From the NCBI GenBank assembly GCA_032716605.1, contig CM064509.1, positions 37,089,259-37,153,258 on the forward strand: a DNA stretch of 64,000 nucleotides, written 5' to 3'. Position numbers and translations under genes: made by a program. This DNA comes from Paralithodes platypus (Eukaryota; Arthropoda; Malacostraca; Decapoda; Lithodidae). The notes beneath the pieces were generated by a model. It was given only the letters and a program-made list of their open reading frames with translations, did no database searches and was not told the DNA's origin. This document shows positions 34,290 through 45,141 of this stretch, in pieces. Position 1 is the first letter of the stretch. Each line of letters begins with the position of its first letter.

Positions 34290-35345
34290 ACCGCAACCTG
34301 GACAAAAGAAAAACTTCAGTTGTCTTAACTTTCTCGATTTCAGTAAGGCTTTTGATCTAGTTAACCACAACATTATCATAAAAAGGCAACAGAGTTCGGA
34401 TTACGACGCTCCCTCGTTTCATGGCTAGCAAACTTCCTCAGTCACCGCAAACAATTCGTGCGGTTACAATTCATAGTATCCTCCCCACTCCCTCATACCT
34501 GTGGGGTCCCACAGGGTACCAAAATGAGTCCATTTTGCGACCTCATGTTGATGAACGATGCAATGCAAGACACATATGCATGCTGCAAGTACGGGGATGA
34601 CTCAACAATCGCAGTGAGCATAGACAACACTTCACCTGACTTCAGCGTACTTGAGGATCTTGTCAATAAATTTCAGGCCTGGACTTCAGCCAACGACGTC
34701 ACCATAAATAGTGCCAAAACAGTAGTGATGCACATAAGCATGGGTTCAGACATCATCGACCCCCCTCTCATCACCCTCGGACCCAGCGTTCTACAGGTAG
34801 TGAACAATTTCAAATTATTAGGTGTCATCATAGACGCCAACTAAATTGGAAGCCCCACGTCAGTAGTGTAGTCATAATGTGTGCCTATAAACTCTACCTC
34901 CTTCACCGTCTTAAGCCACTAGGCGCTCCCTCACCCGACCTCTCATACGTGTACAAGTTGTTCATTTTGCCCAAACTCACTTATACCTGTCCGACATGGA
35001 CCTAATCACTAACAGCAACACAGAAAGAACAACTCGAAAAAGTGCAGAAAAGTGCTTGCAGGATTATTCTTGGACTCTCTTACACACACTACCCCGAAGC
35101 GCTACGGTTCCTGGGATTAGAAACCCTATCAAGCCGATACCGAAACCTCACTCTGAAATTCGGTCAAAAGCTAGTTGCCAGCCCACGTCACCGCAACATG
35201 TTTCCACCCCCAGCACCCCCTTCCAGGAGAGCTAACAGGCATCACGATACCATCACCCCTATACATGCAAGGACATCAAGATATCAAGAAAGCCCCATCC
35301 CCCTATATCGTGAACCTAATCAACCAACAATAAGACAAGTCATAA
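34290..35345 (+). pseudogene. Decayed LINE reverse transcriptase
   Basis: Begins near FLDFSKAFDLVNHNI, with an early frameshift, then CGVPQGTKMSP and CKYGDDSTIAV, where the usual FADD is YGDD. NFKLLGVIIDAN is followed by a stop, and further fragments (SACRIILGLSYTHYPEAL near 35050, RYRNLTLKFGQKL) occur in a different frame. It is older than the other LINEs here. It lies directly after the CA minisatellite. Confidence 0.8.
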
Positions 35346-36011
35346 CCAATCACTAGTGTGCGAGTAACCATATATCGCATTCAGTGTCAAACCCACCAAC
35401 ACAGTGGGAAGGCAGTGTCACACGACCTCTTTTCCGTCAACTTTCACTGGCAATCTACCTTTGGTAAAGTCTTCGCTCCTAACGCAAATTAGCCTTAAAA
35501 TATTTTAGGTTAAATATATATAAATGAATAAACAATAAACAAAAATAGATAAATAAATACATAATAATAAATAATTAATATATTATATAATAACTAATTA
35601 AATACATATACTCGCTCCCGACACCATCTTTCTAAAATACGGTGAACCGACTGGAAAAAAAACCCTACACAAACAGTAATGAAAGTCATACGAGATATGT
35701 CATCTCTATCCTAGATTAACAATTAGTCAAATCACAATCTTTCAGAGATAACTTGTAAAATGTACCACTATCATCTCTACTTGAAAATCATCGGCAAACG
35801 AAGTACATAATATCTAACTGATCAAAATATATAATATCAGTAGATCTTGTGCAATCTGTTACTTTGGTCCATATTGTAAGTTAATATATGTTAAAGTTAA
35901 GTAACAAACTGTTACTTTGGTCCATATTGTAAGTTAATATATGTTAAAGTTAAGTAACAAACTGTTACTTTGTACACTTTCACCCAATGGCTGCAACTAT
36001 CAATAAACCGT

Positions 36012-36048
<37 letters not shown>

Positions 36049-36557
36049 ATACACACAGACCAGTAATGACTCGGACACACACTCACACTTTAATATCCAC
36101 ACTCTTTCAGCAACAACTTTTCCCAAGGTGTTGGCGCCAGTGCTGATGGATCCATGCAGATTGATATACAGTATATTTTAATTTGATATGCAGATAAATA
36201 TGGTTCACAAGATTTTCCACACCATTTACTAGTTGACAATGAATAATCAACCCTGAGATTGCCCACGCTCCTCTGTGGAAGAGAGAGAGACTGAGGTACA
36301 ACGTTAATAATATTCCCTTGTGCTTAGGGCCACAGGACAGGTGAATTTTTTTTCAGATGTCAAAAATTGAACTACCGGAAAATTTTGTCACTTATTTGCG
36401 GAATTAGTAACGTCATTTAAAAGTAAAATCCCGTTAAAATTCCACAATATATACTAATGTTTTCTATAATGGTAGATTACAGTCTACGGACATTTGTTTA
36501 GTTTTGTTTGCAGCCACATGATAGGTTGATATTTGGGAGCCATATAGGTGGGACTTA
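35346..36557. other. Non-coding DNA with short repeats and one MITE end
   Basis: GTGTCACACGACC near 35414 resembles the left end of family H without a recognisable partner. CTGTTACTTTGGTCCATATTG is repeated at 35858 and 35909 with a partial third unit at 35962 (period about 52). An ATT repeat lies at 36012-36047. No gene is seen. Confidence 0.7.
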
Positions 36558-36925
36558 ACCTGGTATCACACGACCGTCTTTTCCATCAACACTGCTCTAT
36601 AAAACGTTGTAGGCGTGACAGGGGTGTATAAATTGTCTATAATAATCTACCAATTATACTATAATATATTAATGGTAATATAATGGTAATATGATCATAT
36701 AATACAATGATTGAAAGGTAAATCACAATCAATATACACAAAGATCTTGTATACCTATTTCCATGCCTTTTTCATACCCTTAGTCTGGTATCTTGTGAGG
36801 TAAATACAACAACTTCTTTGTGTCACCTAGGTTATTGTATATAAAGTAAATGAGTCTCAAAAATGTTGTAAGCCAAATGTTGACCATTGAATGTTGAGGA
36901 TATAAGTTCTCGTGTGATACCGGCT
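36558..36925. mobile_element. TTA-flanked MITE (family H), 368 bp
   Basis: TTA at 36555-36557 and 36926-36928. Ends are ACCTGGTATCACACGACC and, inward from the right, AGCCGGTATCACACGAGAA. Non-coding. Same family as 433-762. Confidence 0.78.
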
Positions 36926-36945
36926 TTATAATAGTTATACCATAA

Positions 36946-37107
36946 ATGTTTGGTGGATCACAAACACTGTAATAGTAAGAGAGGAGGGAGGGGGCTTAAC
37001 ACTATCTGCTGCCATGTCTTAGGGTAATGTTTGGTGGATCACAAACACTGTAATAGTAAGAGAGGAGGGAGGGGGCTTAACACTATCTGCTGCCACGTCT
37101 TAGGGTA
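36946..37107. repeat. 80-bp tandem duplication
   Basis: AATGTTTGGTGGATCACAAA starts at 36946 and again at 37026, with nearly perfect identity through GTCTTAGGGTAA. It looks recent. Confidence 0.95.
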
Positions 37108-37274
37108 AATATCAAATTTTGTTTAATTAGTATTGAGGGTTTTTATTAGCATTATTATTTTGTTTATGAGAATTGTATTTGTAATTTGCCGCCCAGACAA
37201 TTAATTACATTCCAAGTATCAAGGACCAAGGTCTGGGGTGGATTGGGCTATATCATCATGCTGGATATATCCTG

Positions 37275-37350
37275 GTTCAGTAAAGCATAATGGTTCTTAA
37301 GTTTTGATAGCATAATGCTGTGTTTGATATCTAGGTTCGAACCCCGACCA
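37275..37350 (+). other. tRNA-like remnant
   Basis: TAAAGCATAATGGTT resembles box A and AGGTTCGAACCCCG (37333-37346) is a good box B, with spacing like a tRNA. The stems do not pair convincingly, so a SINE head or tRNA pseudogene is more likely than a working tRNA. Confidence 0.45.
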
Positions 37351-37418
37351 AGAATAAAGGTGTTTGTATTTAAAAGCATGCGCATTTTTGTGAATATACT
37401 GTATACACAGAGGCCCAT

Positions 37419-39595
37419 TGTTATGTCCTGGGATATATAAACACTGGGCTCTTTCTATTGGACTAGGTATGCGGCAACAAGCAACAACGGAAAACGCTAG
37501 ATCCAACCCTTATCTATAAACCCAGGCAACAAACCACCCTAAACCGTCAAGAGTCCTGCCTGGACAACGAGGTATCCTATGACTCGGTTACAGGGTGCAC
37601 GCACTATAGGCTGCTGATAGTCAAGCAGGCTATATAAAAGATCACACAATTAAGTTGACTTAAAGCTTCAAGGAAAAGATAGATAACGGAATTAAATTGC
37701 AGAAACAATTTAATAACAAACTAGAAGAAAGTACATTTAACGTTACGTTAATTAATACAACTAATCACCCCTGCGTGAAAGAAGGTGAAAGCAAACAGTC
37801 CTTAAAACATCGTACAGGTAGACAAGATGCGGGTTTCTAAACTGCATGCAGCTACTGTAGGATCTGATGCTTAGCAAAGAAAGTACGTTATGGATTTAGA
37901 GAACTCTTAACTCATAAGCAGGAAAAAATACTAGTGATAGGCCATACAGTGTATAATGGCATAGGTATAATTAAATAAAGGCAGCAACTCGCAACATAAT
38001 CACATACAGGTGTGCTTCTCACTCTTAGTCAGGCAAGCCTGCTCGGACAGAGTCTCTAAGCCACACCCTGACTCACAATGCTCACAAAAATGGTAAACTG
38101 TGGCACAATAACAAGCATACAGAGATAATAAACCCCTAGCTGTTAATCTGCCAGGTGGCAGAGGTCTAGCCAGAAGGATATAGGCTTCGGATACCCGGGC
38201 TGAGCCACCTGCTCTAGCCTAGGGACGTTCCCAAGTATGTGCGCCAAATTACTCTAATTGAAAGGGTGCTCTCTTGAGAGACTCAGATCGCAAGTATCTG
38301 ACTCTCTCCTGGCAACCCTAAAACAAATGCAAGACGTGCTAGCGCAGTGCTGAGTGGACTAGGCAAGGGCCCTCACACAACTCAACACTAGACACACAGG
38401 GACACAGACAAGAAAATGCCCCTAGACTCCCACGGGTATCCTAGTAAAGTCGTGCAGGTCCACAGGACTCGCACCAGCAGACTTTACTTAAAGGATCGCA
38501 AAAAGCCTCCCCTCCGGTCTAGCCCCTGCTAACCTGACACAAGAACACACTAGCAAGCATGAAACCACCAAATATGAGACAACAAAAAAGCTTCCTCGGT
38601 CTCATTAACAATTACATCTCCGCATAAGGCCCAAAATCCTATCTAGTTATCTGAGAGCTCGTCGTTAATACAATAATAGATATAAGGTCTATCAAGGGGA
38701 TGGGATAATTAAATAGATTGGTGAAGTAGTGGAAGGAAGGTATACAAAGTAAGAGAGAAAGTTTCTAAGTGGGGTTGAGAGGGATAGATATCAAGGGGGT
38801 CCGAAGGGTACGACAGTGAGGTGAGCTCTGAGTCTTGAATCTGTCTGGACCCCGCCCTAGGCATGCAGAATACATCCCATGCTTGGCAACACTCAACACA
38901 GTTGCCGGGTCAAAATCCTCTACCCCGTGCGTGAGTCGAAACTAAGCCTAACGTTGCAATCAAATGCATCTGGCAACGCTTCAGGCTCGTCCCAAGCTGG
39001 CAAGCGAAGCAACGTCCCAAGCCGGTCTCTCTCTCCCGCTCGTCTCCTCCCGCCCTCACTAGACTTACATCTTATATATTATAATGAAACAATTCACTAT
39101 CGAGAATAAAATATACTAAGATGCGTTGGTTAAGAATAAGGGCAGCTACAAGCTATGAAACAACATAAGAATATCCCAGACATTAGTTACGTTGTCGTAG
39201 GATATATACTAAGGAAAAGCCTGCCGGCCGGCTGCCGCCAGCCGGTTTCTAGACGGCTGGGCAGCCGACGCGTGCGCATGCCCGCACGTGGCTACTATGC
39301 AGAAGCGTCACACCTCCCCCAAGATATAAGACCCTTGACTAAGTTCTTCATATCTAACAGAAAGCTTCTCATAGTACCACACACTGTTGCGACACAAGGC
39401 ACTATATATAAACAAAATAAAAACTGTTGCGCTCCACCGAGTAAGTTCAACTAACTTAGCGACAATAAGCGAAAACATTCAACTTAGATACTGCTACAAC
39501 ATCTTATACAAAATTCTACACGTTATAAAAATAAAGAGTTTTTATAAGGTTTTTTGCTTTTTTAATTTGTTTTTTTCGGCTGAACTACAGTGACA
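37419..39595 (-). mobile_element. 3' LTR of Gypsy-2, about 2.2 kb
   Basis: The plus strand starts TGTTATGTCCTGGG and ends CTACAGTGACA; TGT/ACA ends are inverted. The left end aligns with the solo LTR at 49080 (TGTTACGGCTGG). On the minus strand the purine tract GGAGGAAAATAG (about 39599-39610) immediately precedes it, as expected for the polypurine primer. Unusually long for a Gypsy LTR. No coding sequence inside. Confidence 0.7.
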
Positions 39596-39636
39596 GCCTA
39601 TTTTCCTCCACACTCAACCCTCAATCCTGTGGCAAT

Positions 39637-40530
39637 CTAACCAACATCATCCACCCTTGACAGACAATCCGCTATCACGTTATCAGAACTGGCAATATGG
39701 CGTATGTCCAGATTATACTCCTGAAGCATGAGTGACCACCTGGTCAGCCTCATATTCCGGTTATGAAACTGATTCAAGAATTTCAGAGGGTGATGATCGG
39801 TATAAACCACTATGACTGGTCCGAAAGCAGGAACATATACATCGAAGTGCCTGAGCGCCAGCACTATCGCCAGGAGTTCTTTTTCAATTACAGAGCAATT
39901 CCTTTGTGCGCTATTGAATTTTTTACTGTAAAAACTCACTGGATGTTTGATACCTTCATCATCTGTCTGTAACAAGACAGCCCCAGCCCCTACGCCACTG
40001 GCATCAGTCGCCAGCTGAAAAGGTCTGCTGAAGTCCGGGGCCCTGAGTATGGGGTGGGTACATAACAGGTGGTTCACCAAGGAAAACGCCTCTGCACACT
40101 CAGGAGACCACCGGAACTTCTTGTCCTTAGATAATAAGTCAGTTAAAGGTGCAAGTACAGTCGAATAGCCTTTGATGAAGCGACGATAATAGCCTATCAT
40201 ACCTAGAAACCGCATGATTTGTTTCTTAGTCGTAGGCTGGGGAAACTGATCGATGGCTTTGATCTTTGTCTGTGGAGGGCACACCTGACCCATCCCCACC
40301 TCGAACCCCAGGTACAAAACTGTGGCTTTGACAAAATCGCACTTACCCAGGTTTACCACCAAACCTGCTTCATTCAGTTTATTAAAAAGCTGTCCGATGT
40401 GAGCACAGTGACTGTTAAAATCCTCGTCGTATATTATGACATCATCTAGGTACACCGTACAGTTGGGAATGTCGGCTACAATGTCGTTCATTAATTTCTG
40501 AAACGTTGCAGGGGCATTTTTCAGCCCGTA
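39637..40530 (-). pseudogene. Gypsy-2 RT C-terminal half and RNase H
   Basis: After a frameshift near 40525 the minus strand reads LKNAPATFQKLMNDI, then VYLDDVIIYDED with the catalytic Asp pair, VLYLGFEVGMG, FLGMIGYYRRFIKGY and the RNase H: ATDASGVGAGAVLLQ, YSKKFNSAQRNCSVIEKEL, VYTDHHPLKFLNQF, ending VIADCLSRVDDVG and a stop at 39637. The RNase H domain has its usual length and all the acidic core motifs. It ends 41 bp before the LTR, and nothing follows RNase H, confirming that integrase is not downstream. Confidence 0.92.
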
Positions 40531-40582
40531 TTATAACATGGCAACGATATGTGGCACCGTCCACCACAAACCCACACACCTC

Positions 40583-41461
40583 TCACGCTCGCTCAGACAA
40601 GGGCACTTGCCAATAACCCTTAACAAGGTCTATCTTAGTGAGGAACTTGGCTTTTCCTATCTTATCCACACTGTTGTCCACGCGAGGGAGAGGGTAGGCA
40701 TTTGTGGGGGTTAAACCATTCAACCTGCGGAAATCTATACAAAACCGCACCTTGCCATCTGGTTTGGGCTGCAGTGTGACGGGGGAAGTCCACCTTACTG
40801 CACCCTCAGAAATCAGCCCACGTTTCAGCATATAATCCAGCTCTTCCCTAAGTGCTGGTAATTTAATAGGGGGAACACGGTATGGCACTGATTTAAAGGG
40901 CGGGTGGTCCCCAACATCGACATCGTGCACCGCTTGAGTAGTGAGGCCAGGATGCTCCGCGAAAACAGCTGGGTTTGAATCAAACAAGTGCTGCACAGCT
41001 ACACGCTGTTGCTCAGGCAGGTGCAATATCAACTCGTGAGCCACTTGTCTAGAATTCCCCGCCCACTGATCCGCGGAAACATGACAATCCCAGTTATCCT
41101 TCCCCGCAGCTTGACTGTCCCTTCCTCCTTCTCCACCACGATCGCTGCAGATCAACACCGGGACAGTGAGAGGCTCGGAGGGGCGCCTCACATACTCTTT
41201 CATCAGATTTACATGGCAAAGTTGGTTCTTTTTCTTACGATCAGGAGTAGCTACTAAATAGTCGAGATCAGAAACCTTCCTTACAACCCGATACGGACCA
41301 GAATACTTGGCAGACAAGGGGTGTCCCACCAGAGGCAGTAGTATCAGTACCTCCTGATCTACTTCAAACTCCCTCAGCTTCACCTTCTGGTCGTATCTGT
41401 CCTTCATCTGAGCTTGTGAACTCTTAACGTTCCGACCTGCTACCTCCAAGCTCTTTAGCAT
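40583..41461 (-). pseudogene. Gypsy-2 integrase C-terminus and RT N-terminal half
   Basis: In the same frame as the upstream gag-integrase frame but separated by one TAG at 41495-41497. The first part is the integrase C-terminal domain (DRYDQKVKLREFEVDQEVL, KYSGPYRVVRKV, LCHVNLMKEY). A spacer leads to VAVQHLFDSNPAVFAEHPGL, DVGDHPPFKSVPYRV and the RT fingers LQPKPDGKVRFCIDFRRLN, YPLPRVDN and KIDLVKGYWQVPLSERA. A TGA at 40583, where Arg (CGA) is expected, stops the frame. Comparable to 14958-16106 in Gypsy-1. Confidence 0.92.
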
Positions 41462-41494
41462 TCTCTCACGGCTTTCAACTACATACTTTAGAAG

Positions 41495-44472
41495 CTAGCA
41501 TGGCTTTGTGACTCCCTCCCAGATCTCCTTGACTATGTGGAGGGGCCCCCTGACCCTGTGTCCAAAAACCAACTCGTTCGGGCTAAATCCCAAGCTCTCC
41601 CCAGGTACTTCTCTCGCAGCAAATAAAACGTATGGGAGACCTAGATCCCAGTCCTTTCCATTTTCCATGCAATAACACCGCAACATACTCTTGAGAGTCG
41701 AGTGCCACCTTTCCAAAACTCCCTGACTCTCGGGATGGTAGGCAGATGACACCACAGACACTATCCCATGTTGCTGCATGGTCTGCTTAAACAGAGCAGA
41801 AGTAAAATTGGATCCCTGATCAGACTGGATCTCCTGAGGGTAGCCATAACGAGAGAAATAGACAAGTAGGTTTTTGACAACAGTCTTAGCCATCTCGTTG
41901 CGCATGGGGTAAGCATCTGGATACCGTCTTGCTACATCCATTACAGTTAGTAAAAATGTATTGCCGGCACTAGTGGGGGGCAATGGGCCATCCATATCGA
42001 TAACTACTTTGCTGAAGGGCGGCCCAATGACAGGGATGGGTTGTAACGGGGCTCTCGGGATGACCTGATTGGGTTTCCCAACAACTTGACAAGTGTGACA
42101 CTGTGATACCCATGACATGACACTCGCCTTTAACCCAGGCCACCAGAAAAGCTTGCTCAGAGCTCCCTCCGTCTTACGTGCCCCCAGGTGCCCTGCCAAA
42201 GGCACATCATGAGCTAATCTCAATAAGCTCTCACGGCACACCCTCGGTACTACTAACTGGTCCACTAATCCTGACCCGCCATCCCACTTTTTCTTGGTAT
42301 CCTGATGTCTCCGATACAATATCCCCTCGGACAAGAAAAAATCACCAGGCTGCGCATCCCCATCGCTCTCCAGTTCGACAGCACCATTACCACACGCCCA
42401 GACTTCAGGATCTTCCAGCTGCAAGGAACATATATCAGCAGGTGCGAGATTATCCAAGTTCATCTTAAATAATTTATTTCCACCTCCAATGTCCCGCTGA
42501 GCCATCCTTTCCTCACGCTGCGCATAACGATGCTGTCGCAGAGTCTCTTCCTGCCCTGCACCTGCACTAGCGGTGACAGGCCCTGGGGCCTCTCCAGACT
42601 CTAACATAGGTGCCAATAATGAGTCACCAAGAAACACTGCCGGCTCAAAACTCTCCAATTGACCAACACTTCCCGTTTTCTTGTGATCTTTCCTCTGCGG
42701 TTTGATAGACTGAGGTGGTGGCTGCAAGGCTCCGGATGTCTGAGAACGCGTCACAACACACGCCATGGTTTGTACGCTACACTTCTCAACCCCCTCCTGT
42801 TCCTCCCTACTAACGTCGGCCGCCTTCTCGGCAACGACCAAGGGTGAAACCTTAGAAGCAGGCACCGCAAAGTCGTTGCCGAGGAGGAGGTCGACGCCCC
42901 CAACAGGCAAGTTCTCTACAATTCCTACATCCAGCTCCTTCGCCACACCACCCACCTCTAGCTCCATCCGCACCAGCGGGTAGGACTTCGTAGCATTGAT
43001 CCCCTGAACTACCACCACCCGAGCAGCGTTAATCGGTCTACCAGTAAAGTTCTTTAACAAGGTCTGAGAAGCCCCAGTATCACGCAATAGCTTAACTCCT
43101 CGCCTTTCGCCAGCCCACCTCACAAAACCATGCCCTCTATGACCCCCAAAGACGTCGCGGACAGGGTTCGAGCCTTCCGGACTCTTGAACACAGGCTGTG
43201 TCCCAACCTCTGACGAACTACCCTTGGCAAACTCAGAAGATATAGGCGACACCCCTATGCTGCGGGCCAATGACACAACCTTGTTTGGTGGCTTGTTCGG
43301 ACAAGCATTTGCAAAGTGACCCTCCTTGTGACATGCGAAGCACTCTTTACTCTTTGGTTTCCCTTGGGAGTGGGAGGTACCATTAGACTTCTTATACGGG
43401 ACGGTATTTGGTTTATGTTCAGTTTTATTGTCAGTGCTACATGGTTTTGTGTATTTATGTGTATCAAAATTCTTGGGAGGGGGAGGGGTACGATCCTTTG
43501 CACCCGACTCACTCCTAGCTGCTGCTTCACACCCTCGAATTAATGACAGTCGGAGGTCAGCTATTTCTGCTGCCTCCTGGAGAGTTCTAGGATTTTTTTC
43601 CTTTATATTTAATGTTAAGTCCCCGCCTGTGCACTTAAAGAACTGCTCCAAGAGAACCAGCTCACTCAACTCCTCAAAAGTAGCTGCCCTCTCAGAACGC
43701 AGCCAATGTCGTAGTGCATCAGACAAGTCCCGGGCGTGTTCTAGGAAGGTACTATCCTTGCCCTTAGTAACACCCCGAAACTTCAAGCGGTAAGTTTCTG
43801 GTTGTAACTCATAGGCCCGTAGCACAGCCTTCTTTATCTGATCATAAACTACACAGGACTCTAAAGGTAGTGCATCATACGCTTTTAGCCCCTTTCCTAG
43901 CAGCCTTGATGAAACTAATGCTGCCCACTTTTCCTGAGGCCACTGGTGTTCCTGACACTTCTTCTCAAATCGCATAAAAAACTCAGCCACACCTAATTCA
44001 TCGAACACAGGAACTAGCTTAAGCCGGTGCGACAATGATTGGTCCCGATGTCTGTTACCTCCCCCAATATTTCGCCCTGCTACCTCCACTCGAGATCTCT
44101 CCAGCTCCCTGTCAGCCCGATACCTAGTAGACTCTGCCTGCAGTTCAGCCTCTCGTATAGCTGTTCTCTCTGCAGCCTCAGCCTGAGCTCTAGCAGCCTC
44201 AGCCTGCACACTAGCCTGTCTCTCGGCAGCCTCAACCTGAGCTCTAGCAGCCTCAACCTGAGCTCTAGCCTGTCTTTCGGTAGCCTCAACCTGAGCTCTA
44301 GCAACCTCAACCTTGGCCATCTCAAGCTGAAACAACAAATCTGGAGTCAACCCTTGAGGAGGGGAAGGTGCATTTAATGGAGAGGGTCCCTGTGATTGAA
44401 TTCCACGCTGCCATTGACCATCAACTTGGGGGTATGTACTAAATTCAGAAAATTTATTACCTGGCTTTACTA

Positions 44473-44476
<4 letters not shown>
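41495..44476 (-). CDS. Gypsy-2 gag-protease-integrase polyprotein, SCAN-like capsid
   Basis: A continuous 993-residue frame from an ATG. Order: an N-terminal segment; a coiled coil at about 50-140 built on an ARAQVEAAERQ repeat; a SCAN-like capsid region at about 165-305 (AYELQPETYRLKFRGV, LRHWLRSERAATFEELSEL, LLEQFFKCTGGDL, TLQEAAEIADL); a zinc knuckle CFACHKEGHFANAC at 379-392; a retropepsin with LLRDTGASQTLL near 465 and DLLLGNDFAVP; then integrase with GHLGARKTEG, CHTCQ, VVIDMDGPLP, IQSDQGSNF and YHPESQGVLERWH. It ends at a TAG before the integrase C-terminal domain. The gag packages RNA, the protease processes the product and the integrase inserts it. The 5' LTR is absent; a TA repeat starts right beyond the ATG. 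Confidence 0.92.
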
Positions 44477-44505
<29 letters not shown>

Positions 44506-45141
44506 CATTCGCAAAAACCGTCTTCGTAACGACATTACCATTTCAATGTATTCTGGGTTACCAAAGACGATTTTCTTCACCTTAGGAATTACATATACAT
44601 TATGTGTGCAATGAAAACCCACAATTAATATACTGCAATGAATTATGGCGTCATTGTAATCATGAACATAATCAAAGTCTTCCTAGAGCTAGGCTGGAGA
44701 GCAACGTGACTTTAATATATATTTTCTTTCCTCGTGTTGATGTAAGGTGTGATGCTGTTCTGGACTAGAAGCTGTATGAGGAAAACCAGAGAGAAAAGAG
44801 AGTGGTAGAGAAGAGAGATAATGGAAACAAGTTAACTCCCCCAGACATATTATGTTCCAGTAAGTCCGAGGAGGCGGGAGCCCCAAGATCATTGCCACTG
44901 CCTCGCACTACACTCACAACAACACTACAAAGGAGTACAAAGGAGTACAAAGGAAATCAAGCAACAACAGATCTAGTGACCCTTCTAGGTTGCTTGTCCT
45001 CCAAAACACTGAGGATCAAGTGTCCAAACAGTGGTTTAGAGTGGGTAAGGGAACATTGGAAAGGGAATTACTGCCCTGGAACTAATGTCCGTGGCAGGAT
45101 TAGGAAGTTAGTAGAGGACAGATGGGTTAGTAACTGAGGGG
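44477..45141. other. Non-coding DNA with (TA)n
   Basis: A TA repeat at 44478-44505 replaces the expected 5' LTR and leader. GGAGTACAAA is repeated three times near 44930-44955. No gene is recognised. Confidence 0.7.

Noticed and set aside
37275..37350. Functional tRNA gene
   Set aside because: Box B is good but acceptor and anticodon stems do not pair well; listed only as tRNA-like.
41495..41497. Programmed readthrough at the TAG before the integrase C-terminus
   Set aside because: Gypsy-1 also has a TAG in the region (14952-14954), but about 15 residues earlier in the alignment, with different context; independent mutations are simpler.
44039..44377. Plus-strand Ser/Leu-rich frame
   Set aside because: Antisense of the gag coiled-coil repeat.
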